A stretch of 64,000 nt of DNA from Sceloporus undulatus. Lineage: Eukaryota > Chordata > Lepidosauria > Squamata > Phrynosomatidae. The stretch is taken from assembly GCF_019175285.1 (NCBI RefSeq), contig NC_056524.1, positions 8,048,945-8,112,944 of the forward strand, in the 5' to 3' direction. Position 1 is the stretch's first letter. Every line of letters starts with the position of its first letter. Below are positions 12,701 through 24,700 of this stretch, one piece after another. The notes beneath the pieces are model-generated. The model saw nothing but the letters and a program-made list of their open reading frames with translations, had not been told where the DNA came from and ran no database searches. Made by a program: the position numbers and the translations under genes.

Positions 12701-15700
12701 AAACACTTGCCCTCTGATAGGGCATAGAGACATTAAGCAGACCCTATGAAATGCAATTAGGCTCGCCCAAGGGATGGGAATACTGTACAAGCCATTGTTT
12801 CCCCTATTATCATGCATGGATGTGAGAGCTGGACAGTTACGAAAGGTGATAGGAAGAAAATCCATTCATTTGGGATGTGGTGCTGGAGAAGAGTGCTGAG
12901 GATCCATGGACAGCCAAAATGACAAACAAATGGGTCCTAGAGCAGATCAAGCTGCAAACCTCCCTGGAAGCCAAGATAAACTGAAGCTGTTGTACTTCGA
13001 ACACACCATGAGAAGGAAGGACACCTTGGAAAAGACAATAATGCTGGGAAGGTGGAGGGAAGTAGGAAGAGAGGAAGGCCACATGCCATATGGATGGCTT
13101 TTATTAAGGAGGTCACAGATTTTATGGGGTTGGAGGAATTAAGCAGAGCAGTGGAGGACAGTGGGTCTGAGAGATGTCTCATCCGTAGGGTTGCATGAGT
13201 CGAGATCAACTGGAAGGCAGTTATCAACAACAGCAAGAAAGGGATGGATGAGCAGATGCTCTGGAGGGGACTTTTAAAACCAATTGGCCTAGCAAAAGGC
13301 TGTGATCTTTACAGACACACATCTCCTGGGTTGAATGTGCTGATATAGGGCACCCATCCTGGCACTGCTATTGCCCCAGACAGAACTTCTGTTCTTGGAG
13401 AAAGCACTGTTTTCCAACAGTCAGAACAAGACAGAAGAAAGTAACAAGCAGCCACAGGAGTTTATCAGACAAGGGAAATTGGAAGTATAATCCAACGGCA
13501 ATCTAGGAACAACTACTGCATAGGTAGGAATCATGCAGACCTCCAGGAGTGTGGCTTTGGTGTGGCTTCTGGACTCTTAGGACGCATGCATCATTGAAAC
13601 ACCATACCTCCACTGTGACTCGAAGCAGCTTTATTTTGGCTGTCTGTAACAGGCCACAGTCCAACAACACCTGGAGGTCTGCATGATTCCTACCTATGCA
13701 GTAGTTGTTCCTAGACAGCAGTTTCCATCAACCCTAAGCAACATTGCCTAATAGTGAGGGTCAATGTAAGCTCAGCTACAACTGAGTGGAGCCCAGAAAG
13801 GCACTTTTAAAAATAATTGTTCCTTTGTCTCATTATAGCATTTGGAAAGGAATCTGTTGCCCTTACTTTTATGTACTCTGTTTTAAAAAGTAGCTTGCTG
13901 CCTTGTTCACTTTGGTGTTCCTTACAAAACTTTCAAAACGTTTAGAGAATGGTATAAAACCTAAAAAAAAAATCCTCGTCAGGAAGACTTTATAAAGTAA
14001 CTAGAAAACTTATTTTATATATTTAATCTATATCCCGTCTTTCTTCTTGCATATGATCCATGGCAGCTTTGTTGCGGGTGGTGTGCCTTCAAGTATTGAT
14101 GCAAGTGACTTTGCTGTATGTTAGCATCTATACAAATCCTACAATAAAAGGTTTATTTTTTTTAAAAAAAATCTGTTACAAAGGTGTAAATCATCTTTAA
14201 AACCCAATAAGAAGAATCAGTGCACACAGCCATTAAAATCTGCTGCCACAGATAAGAAATTAAGCCCTGTATAATGCTCTCTCCCACATCCTCACCAGAC
14301 ATTCTGTTGCTTTATTTGCAAATTGGCAAGAGAGACATAAGCAAAAGCAAGCAGCAATCTTAGAGCCAGTGTGGTATAAAGATTTGGGTATAGGACTAGG
14401 ACTCTGAGAGACCAGGGTTCAAATCCCTCTTAGCCATGGAAACCCAGTGGGTGACCTAGTGCAAATCACACACTGTCAGCCTCAGACCAAGGCAAAGGCA
14501 AACCCCCTCTGAACAACTCTTGCCAAGAAAACCTTGTGAAAGATTTGCCAAAAATGACTTGAAGGCCCACAACAACAACAAAATACTCTTGACCAAGAAT
14601 GATTTTTAGGTTTAATATGTCTGTAAACGGCCTTGAGGGACTGGGTCTGGACAGGAGACAAGAAAATATTTTAATTAATTAGTTAATTAAGTTACTGATT
14701 GAAACAATGCTTCATTTATTGCACTTTTAGACTGCCTGAGCTCTTTAAGGCACTGTAAAGATAGATGGGAAAAATGTTAAACAGTGAACAGTAGAACAGC
14801 AGTATGTAATAAAACAGGCAGCAAGAGGGGCATAAAACCATGCAACACATAAAAACCAAAGTAAAGTGGTAGTGAATTAGAACAATGTAGAGATGTGAAA
14901 GCATTAAATACTCATATAAGGCAGCTATGAGAGAGAGAAACCAAGACTGAGAGATGGAGACACTGTGGTGGCTGGTTTGTCTGGGGTTTAATTCAAACCT
15001 TACTCTGTCCTGGGTTCTAGTTCAAACTTTAAAGGAACTATCTAAGATGCTGCACCATGTCACCAAATAGGTCCAGCACCTTAAATAGATAATTTAATGT
15101 TCAACCCAAAACCTAGAGCAGATTCATTGCCCCACTGCCAGGGCTGCCACCAGCTCTGGGTACACAGACATGCTGTATTTCTTACCTGCTTCATTCCATC
15201 TCTCAGCTCAGGCTGTGTCTGCACTGCAGATATAACCCAGTTTGACACCACTTTAACTGCCATGGCTCAGTGCTATGGAATTCTCAGTCCTATGGAATTC
15301 TGGGATTTGTAGTTTTGTGAGATGTTGAGAGCCCTGGTGCTGCAACAAATTACAATCTTCAGAATTCCATAGCATTGAGCCATGGCAGTTAAAATGGTGT
15401 CAAATTGGGTTATATCTGCAGTGCAGACGCAGCCTCAGTCTTCTTGTTGGCTTTGTTGCCATTTTTTGTACTTGATTAAGGCAAGTCCTATTTTTTGTCT
15501 ACTTTGCTTTGCATGCAAGTCTTTTGATATACTGACTGCTCAGTTTTGAGAGCTGTTTTATCATTGTGGCAGGCGCTTTGTGAGCTCTTTGAAGCATGCT
15601 TTTTCATTATGGCTTCACATGGTTTGTTAGCATATTTTACAGATTTTAAGGCTATTTGTGATTTGTTTCATCCGCTTTGAGGGTTGTATGTATTATTCTC

Positions 15701-15734
15701 AACTCTCTTCTCCTTTGTTTGCTTTATATATATA

Positions 15735-15787
<53 letters not shown>

Positions 15788-18700
15788 AGCTCACGAAGAA
15801 ATATATATTCAATATATATATATTCAATAGCTCACGAAGAAAGAGTATTTCATTCCAAAAGGTTTCAGTTGTTTGTAGTTAATTATTCATTTCATTTCAG
15901 TCAGCCCCAGATGTTTTCTCCTCTTCTTTGTTGTTCTGGATATCCCATTCAGGTTTCTTTCACTCAATACAGTCATAGCACTTTGATGCCACTTCAACTG
16001 TTATGGCTGCATCTTATGGAATCCTGTGATTTGCAGCTCAAGAAGTTTCCAAAGGTGGTCTGCACAGGTGCAGAGATTTAACATATGAAAACTGGGACAC
16101 ATCTGGTCAAGTAACATTCAAGTATGATCAAGATAACAAAGTACTATTAATGAGGAAGAACACACAAGCCAGCAGATGCTTCAGCAGTTTGGTTTTTCCT
16201 CAGCCTTCTGGGAAGGACCAGATTCCAATTTTCTTTTCTTCTGAGTTAATTGAGTGCAAACTCCTTTTGCATTTTGAACTGAATTTGGAACAATTGTAGT
16301 ATGCTGAGGACAATGCGAGAAAGTAGGGAAAAGAGCAAGAAGCCAGGACATTTTAAAAGCAGCTAAAAATGTGATGACAGGGGATGAAGCGGAATTCTCC
16401 GTGCCAAATCATGACAGTTGGAAGCTATAATAACATTGTGAAGTGGAAAGCTTTTATGGCCGGCATCCATAGTTTTTTGTGGATTTTTTGGGCTATGTGG
16501 CCATGTTCTAGAAGAGTTTCTTCCTGACGTTTCGCCAACACCTGTGGCTGGCATCTTAAGAGAATGCTTTGCCTGGAAAAAGTTGGATGTATATATACTG
16601 TGTGAACCTGGGAATGCAGGAGTGATTTGCATGTGCATTGTTCTGTGCTGATGGCCGGCCTCAGGCTGGGAGGCTAATGTAAAAGAGAATTAATGTCTGC
16701 TAATTGGTGATCATTATCTGCTGGGAAAGCCCCTGACTCTGAGTGGTTTCCCATCTGCATAGGGACCACCAAACACAGTGTGCAAACAAGAATCAAGGAA
16801 CACGAGAGACACTGCAGACTGGGCCAGCCAGAAAAAACAGCAGTAGCAGAACATGCCACAAACCATCCTGGGCATAAAATACTGTTTGAAAACACTGAAA
16901 TTTTGGACCATATCAACCACTACCATATCAGGATGCACAGGGAAGCCATTGAGATCCACAAACATCTGGATAATTTCAACCAGAAAGAAGAAACCCTTAA
17001 AGTGAACAAAATTTGGCTACCAGTCCTGAAGAATAGCAAACTAAGGACTCAGCAAATGCAAATGGGAAACCATTCAGAGTCAGGGGCTTTCCCAGCAGAT
17101 AATTGATCACGAATTAGCAGACATTAGCAAACATAATACATATTAATGCACTTTAACATTCAAAGAATAAAATATAGCAGACAACAAAATAAAATGACAT
17201 GTGCACTACCATCTTTAGATCCTCCAGGAAAGGGCATAATGGGCAGAACAGCTACTAGTTTCCTGATCTCTTTACTTTTGGTCAAAACAAGGTGTGAGAG
17301 AGGAGACACCTTGTTTTAAAGGAGAATCACTGTTCTTGGAGGCTTCCAGGGGTGTGATCCTCCTTTTTTGTTTAGGAAGGCATTGCATGCAGGATGGTGG
17401 ATCATGGGCTGTGTTTTGCCCACGCCTGGGTTTGAAGTACAATTAGTGTTGTTTTAAAAAAACACTAGTTGGCATTGGTTGCATCTCCTTACCAGCTGGT
17501 AGGTCCAGTCCTGGAAGAGGAACACTTGCTAGGAACATGTTGTGGTACCAGTGTCTCTCTGAGCACCCACATCAGAGGTTAAGGAGCAAACCCTTGAGAA
17601 GTTTTCAAATGCCTTAGGTCAGTGATGGTGAATCTTTTTCAGTACGCGTGCCAGGGGTGAGGCTTCTGGCCACCGGGCTTGCCAGGGGCAGGACTTTGAC
17701 CCCCCAAGAGGTGGGCTTCTGCTCTCTGGAGGCGGGACATCTGGGACGAGACTTCTCCCCCCACCCTCTCCCCGGCCTCCAGCTGTCTCTGAGTGACTGC
17801 TAGGGGTAGGAAAGTTCAATTGGGAGGAGGAGGAGTGGGCACATACTCGGTCCTCCTCCCCCTGGACCCTTCCTGACCAATAGCTGTCCCTGGGGAGGCA
17901 ACTATGGGTCAGGAATGGCCCGTGAGTGGGGAGGAATGGGCACGTGCCTTAGATGGCCTTAGATGGCATTGAAGTTATCCATTTGTTTTTAACTGTGTTT
18001 TTAAAATAGCTATAAAAACTAAAAACAAACAAAACCCACACCAGCTTTTGTAAATTGGCACTGCTGCAGTAGCAACCCAGGGCTTTCTCTTGTTTGCTGC
18101 TGTTACAACCCCTCGAGTTGACCTTAACTCTGTGGATAAGACACCTCCAAGAACCCCTATCTTCCACTTTGCTGCTTAGTTCCTGCACGCCCTGATGGCA
18201 GGGCTTCTGCAGTCTGGCATGCAGTCTTCCTCTCCTCCTCCTGCCCTTTTTTGTTTTTTCTTCTTCAGTATTACTCTGATTTTTGTAATAAGTAATTCAT
18301 GGTCTGTGCCACAATCAGCTCCTGATCTGGTTTTTGCCACGAGAATAGAGCTTCTTCATCTTCTGCTTCAAATTACATAGTCAATCTGATTTTTGTGTTG
18401 GCCATCTGATGATGTTCATGGGTATATAAAAGTAGCAAACTACTTTTTAAGTATTTTTGCCCTGCTGAGTCCCCATGTCATTTGGAAGGACCTGAATTAA
18501 GAGCATAGAAACATAGAAACATTCCTTTTTGGAGCTGCAATGCCCAGATTTTCCCAGCCAGTATGGACACCAGAATGCTTTGCCATCTATGTCAGTGGAA
18601 GAGGGAATTCATGCCAGGTTTAAACCCAGACATTAAAGGAGATATCCAATGTCTTGAACTTATTGGCATGGTGGGAGGTTTCAGCACCCTGGAAAACTCA

Positions 18701-21700
18701 TTTACAGTTCAGAAAACAATCTGCAGTGCATTTATTGGTCCCACCCATGGAAGTCATCAACTGCCACTGAAGTTTGGCGCTATAGTTTAAAAAGATGAAC
18801 ATTTTCCCATTTTGTGACTTTGTTTTAACAGGTATTCACCCATCTTTTTTTCTTTGCAGGATGATTGAATGGGTCTCGTGGCCTCTGGGGAAGAATATAG
18901 ACAAGTGGATCATTGCTTTGCTCAAGGGGTTGGCTGCGGTGAAGAAGTTCAGCATCTTGATAGAAGTCACACTTTCCAAAATTGAAAGGGTCTGTATGTA
19001 GGCATGATTACTGTATTTACACCTTGATTTATCACAGGCAGAGCTTAGGAGCTCTCAGAATTCCCCAATTGGCATGGAATGCTTACAGTGGGATTCTGGG
19101 AGTTGTAGTTCCCCAAAGTGACTTTCAAAGCTGTCATAATTGGCAGGAAAGTTTTCTCCATTCCTTGAAAATCCACGTGGAAGTCACAGAAACATTGTTT
19201 CATTTCTAGTCTGTGTATTTAAGGCAATAGTCAGGGCTCTGATACCTGCAGAATCGAGTTTTTAATTCATAAAGTCTTGAATGGCTTAAATCCAAAATAA
19301 TGTTATTTACCTTTTAGATTTATGCCATTATTTTCCATTGGTGAGTGCAAGGAGATCTGCATAGGCTGAATCCGCAATGTAGGAATGATCCAAGTTGACA
19401 CCACTAACTGCCTTGGCTCATTGCTACCGAATTCTGAGAATTATAGCTTTCTGAGACATTTAACCTTCTTTGCCAGAGAGCTCTGGTTCTACAATAAACA
19501 ACAAATCCCAGAATTCCAAAGCATTGAGCCATGGCACAGTTAGTGGTGTCAACCTGGATTATTTCTGCAGTGTGGATGCAGCCACAGTCCTTCTCCTTAA
19601 CCTGTCTCACAACAACCCTGTGAAGTGAATTAGGCTGAGAGACAGTCACTGGCTGGTCCAGTATTTATCACAGTAAACAACACTGCCTCCCCCCTTAGAC
19701 TGAGAGTAGACTGATTTCAGTCAGGAGTGGTTTATTCTTTGTTTTCACTATAATATTTACAGCCTGCTAAGGTATGCAAAAGAAAGCATTCTTGACAAAT
19801 GCCTCTTCTCCAGAGAGTGAAGCTTTCTCAGTACTGTAGACTGACCAAAATCCAAGTCTGCAGAAGAAGCCCGGCTATGGACTTCATCACACGGGGAAAT
19901 TGGAAGGTTAACCAAAGGTTAATCCGGTGTCATCCAAGGTATTTCATGTCATTTTGCAAACAATTTTCAAATGACATCGCATGCAAATGGAAGGCAATCC
20001 AAACGCAATTGTGAGACATCCCAGGAATAGCTGAATTCAGAAAAATATCAAATCTAAAAATCCTTTTCCACTGAGAATTTGCAGTCAGTTTGCATTTGCA
20101 TTAGTATGAAATGCATCTCCAGTTCGGCTTTGGGATTACTGTTGGATCTCCTTGCACACTACACACTAACATGGCTGTGTCCCTTAAATCAACACTGTTG
20201 ATAAATCTCTTTTTTCATCCCTACTTCTTCATACTCTAGGTGTTTTCCAAGCTGTTATATCCTATCCTGAGGGAGGGAGCACTTTCTATTCTACGTTACA
20301 TGCTCCTCAGCTTCCAGCATTCCCATGAAGCATTTCACTTGGTAAGGAGGTAGGGTCTTGTTCAACAGTCAAGTGTTTAATTATCTACAACAGAAATATG
20401 GCATGACCCATCATCCCTGAGGACTATTGTTCATGGTGTCTGGAGCCAAGGAGAGTTGGACTCCACCAACATCTGGAGGGCCCAAAGCTTTGAAACATTG
20501 CTTTTTTGGACTACAGCTTTCAGAATCCTCAGTGCTGACTCCTGCACAATAGTGCTAGAAATTTACTTTAAAAACCAAAGATACATTAAAATAATAAATT
20601 ATAGCTGAGTTCATTGCATCCCAGCTTTTTTGGGGGGTGGGGTGGAGGCAGTAGAATGCACATATAGCTTAAAAAGTCTAATGCTTATAGCGATGCACAG
20701 TGTGGCGGTCAGGGTGTGATCTGTTATGCGCTTTAGAGAACACTTACAGGGGTACCCCGGGTTACGAAATTAATTCGTTCTGCCGCCGCTTTCGTAACCC
20801 GGAATACTTCGTAAGCCGAAAAAGCCATAGGCGCTAATGGGGAAAAGCCGCGATTTCGTGTGAAATAGCGCCGAAAAGCACCAAAAAAATTTTCGTAACC
20901 CAAAATAACCTTCGTAACCCGGAACAATTTTTTTGAATGGATTTTTTTCGTAACCCGGAAATTTCGTAAGGCGGCGCATTCGTATCCCGGGGTACCAGTG
21001 TATTATGGTCTTGAGCCAACTGTACTGGCTTCCATTGCTTCTGTTGAAGGTCCTGGTTTTGATTCATGAAGGTCTAAATGGCTTAGGACAAGGGCATCTA
21101 ATGAACCTCCCTGAGGATCTCTACTCAGGGAGGTCCTCTTGTGTGTCCTACATCCTCAAGAGGCAAGATTAATGAAAACCTGTGACAGGGCTTTCTTGGT
21201 AGGGTCACCTCAGTTATGGAACTTCCTCCCAAAGTTAGTCAGATTGACTACATCCCTACTGAGCTTCCAAGACTATGGCTGCATCTGTACCACATAATTA
21301 ATGCAGTTTGACACCGCTTTGACTGCCCTGGCTCAATGCGATGACATTCTGGGATTTGTCAATTTGTGTGATAGTTAGCCTCCTCTGTCAGAGCACTGTA
21401 GTGCCACAACAAACTACAAATCCCAGGATTCCATAGGATGGAGCCATGGCAGTTAAAGTGGAACCAAACTGCATTAATTTTGCAGAGTGGTAGCAGCCTG
21501 TCTTATTAATTTGTTCTTGGAACCAGTCTTGAGGTTAGCTTTTGGTGATGCATCAATTTGTTCTCAGAGAATGTTGATTTTTTAAAAATCTGTTTCTTAC
21601 AAGCATTTTAATCTATTGTGAAATAATGTTTTTTTAATCTCTTGTGCATTCCCATGGAAGCCTTGGAGGTCTGAGAGCTGATCAGTAGATTTAATAAGTA

Positions 21701-24700
21701 AATATTAAATAATAACAGGAAATTAACTGGGCTATATATCACTAGAAAATATGCTTTAATGGTTTTTATTTTTACAAATGGTTTTAACTATGCCATTTGT
21801 AATGTATGTTTTGATACTGGTATTATTTAATTATTTTTTTAACTTTTATAATTAATGTTACCGTTTTATCTTTTTTTAATTATGGTAAGCCACCTTGAAT
21901 CCTATTTTGGGGGAATGGGAGGATATAAATCCCATAAACAAACAAATAAATAATAGATCGATAGAACTTATAAAGTCAAGTGCTGTGTCTGTATTCCTGA
22001 CCCAAGACAGTTTTTCTGTATTTCAGTGTAGAAGCCAATTTTATAACTGACAAAACAAAATATTTACAAATTGGCTGATCAATCATAATAGATCTCCAAC
22101 CAATAAATGCTAATCTCTCCCAGCTATTTATTGCGGAAAGAAGAAGTGGAATGCCTCCCATTCTGATGACTGACCAGCCCACAAGGAAGAAACAAAATTA
22201 AACCATGTTTTAAACCTTAAGGAGCTAGGTCTCAAGTTTATCTTGGGCACTGCAGGTGGTTCTGGTTGCTTGTTTTAAGACTTGGTTTTGCTCTGTCCCC
22301 TTTTCCAGCTTCTCCCGCACATTCCCAGAGTGGTGGCCGCCCTCAACAAGGAAAACTCCAATTCTGCGGCAAGCTGCTTGGAACAGCTGGCTGAGCTCAT
22401 CCACTGCATGTTCTTCCGTTTCTCGGGATTCCCAGACCTCTACGAACCTGTCGTGGAGGCAATCAAAGTAAACACTTCCTTTTTGGTCTGCGTACCACAA
22501 ACAGTCGGTGTGTGTGTGTGAATTAGAAGTGTTAAACTGAAATAAGGTGGACTCTTTACTATGAACAACTAAAAATAGGCTGGAATCCAGATCCACTGAG
22601 TCAGTGGGATTTACGCAGATAGGTTGACTTTCTCCCAGCATGGGACCCAAGGCAGCTGCACCAATTCTCATAACAGGATTGTGATGTTGTGCAATCGAAA
22701 TGCACATTGATGTGTAGTTTGCAGCCATGCACAAGCAGGAAACCAATGAGCAAGAGTGGATCACACTCCCTCAGAAGGAGGTGGAGTCTCCTTCATTGGA
22801 GGTTTTCAAACCAGGGTCTGGTTGGGGTGCTTTGATTGTGTATTCCTGCATGTTATGGGGTTGGATGGGATGGCCTTTGGGGTCTCTTCCAACTCTACAA
22901 TTCTATGATACTAAGTTGAAGTGGTGTTAAACTGCTTTATTTCTGCAGTGTGGCAGCAGCCCCTATCCAGCCCCATTGAGTGCTGCTGCTGGGGGGGAAA
23001 ATTCAGTGGCTTCTATAGCAGAAGCAAGAACCCCAATAGTTGTGTGACCTCCAGTGAGTTGAGTAGAGGGAGATATATGGTGTGGCCCATCATCAACAGG
23101 AGGTTGTCCATATTTACTGTAGACTAGGTGCACGGAAGAGGTGAGAGGTTGCTCTCTGAAGCTGTCTTGTCATGTGTTTTTATTTGGTTGTGGTTTTGGA
23201 AATACTTCTGCTGAGACGTTTAGTCTACAAAGTGGGAGGAAATGACCAAATATTTCAACAGTAATTCCACATACAGTAAAAGGTGACCCAAAAAGCACTT
23301 TGTTTTTTACTTTCAAAATACAGTAATTGCATCTCTCTCTCCAAATTAAGAAGAACGTTAGGGCATGGTGTGACAGAGAATAACTGTTGTGATTGATATA
23401 ATTGATAAATGGGTACCATAGAATCATAGAGTTGGAACAGACCACTAGGGCCATCCAGTCCAGATCCTATAAAAAGCAGAATAAGGTATTAGCAGTGTAC
23501 AAGGGAGAGTTTGAGAAAGTGATTTGTTTGTTTGTTTTGGATGATAGTTCCTGGTTGAAAGATTTCTGGGAACTGTCATCTAAGAAGTAACTTTCCCAAG
23601 TTGGAAAATTATAAATTTGGCAAAAAGGACCTGAAATGTTCTGCATTTGCAGTCTTGGCAAGATGAATACAAGTTGTTAAAATGGCCTGATAACAGACAA
23701 AAATAAAAAATACTTGATGTGACTCCACAGACTAATTGTATTTTTATTTTTATTTTTGCTTACTTTATTCTCCAAAGGCTCTTCCAATTCCAAATGAAGA
23801 CCGGATAAAACACTTGCTTGGACAAAATGCTTGGACCTCACAGAAGAACGAATTAGCCTGTTTTTACCCTCGTCTGGCTTCCAAATCTGAAACAGGGAAA
23901 ATAGGATTGATCAACTTGGGGAACACCTGCTATATGAACAGCATCATCCAAGCACTCTTCATGGCCTCAGAGTAGGTTTTATACCTTCCTTTCTGCTTTT
24001 GTTTCCCAAACTTTAAACAATAGGTTTAGTTGTTTCTGTATTTATTACATATATCATATTTGCTGATGGAACTTGGCTGTAATGCCACAGAATATACATA
24101 GTTTTGAATCTCCAGAGCAGGTAAATCTTCCCTTGCCAGTAAAACCCAGGGCTGGGGGGGGGAGGGCTTTTAAAAAATCACCCTCAAACCATGTTTTTTA
24201 CTTTGTTTAAAACATTTTTGGCTTAAACCAGCTTTTTATTTTTGCATTCGTGTTTTATTAACAAACAAAAAAAGATTGAATTCTGCTTATAATAGTACCG
24301 TGGAACATTATTTCCTGTATTAGAAAGCTTTATCAATCATATTTAATATTTTCTAACATTAACAACCCAAAGTTATTGGGTGTTATATGATTTACATCTT
24401 TCAATAAAATTTTACAAATGATATTGACAAATTGGTAACCTGTATATTGGAGTTTAGGACTGCAACAATATAGGACTAAATCAGAAAATTAAGTACGGTA
24501 GTAAAATGCCATTTAGATTCAGTGGCCACTAAGGTAAATGATAAGTGCTCTTTTCAAGCAAGTTGTTTTGGTTCAACTTATATTAACTGAAGGATTTTTT
24601 TTAATGGCATTTCTTGTAAAATAAAGTGATTAAAAAGAAGCAACTGACACTGGTTACTGGTCTAATAGTGAACAACTGTCAATCAATTGTTAAAGTTAAA

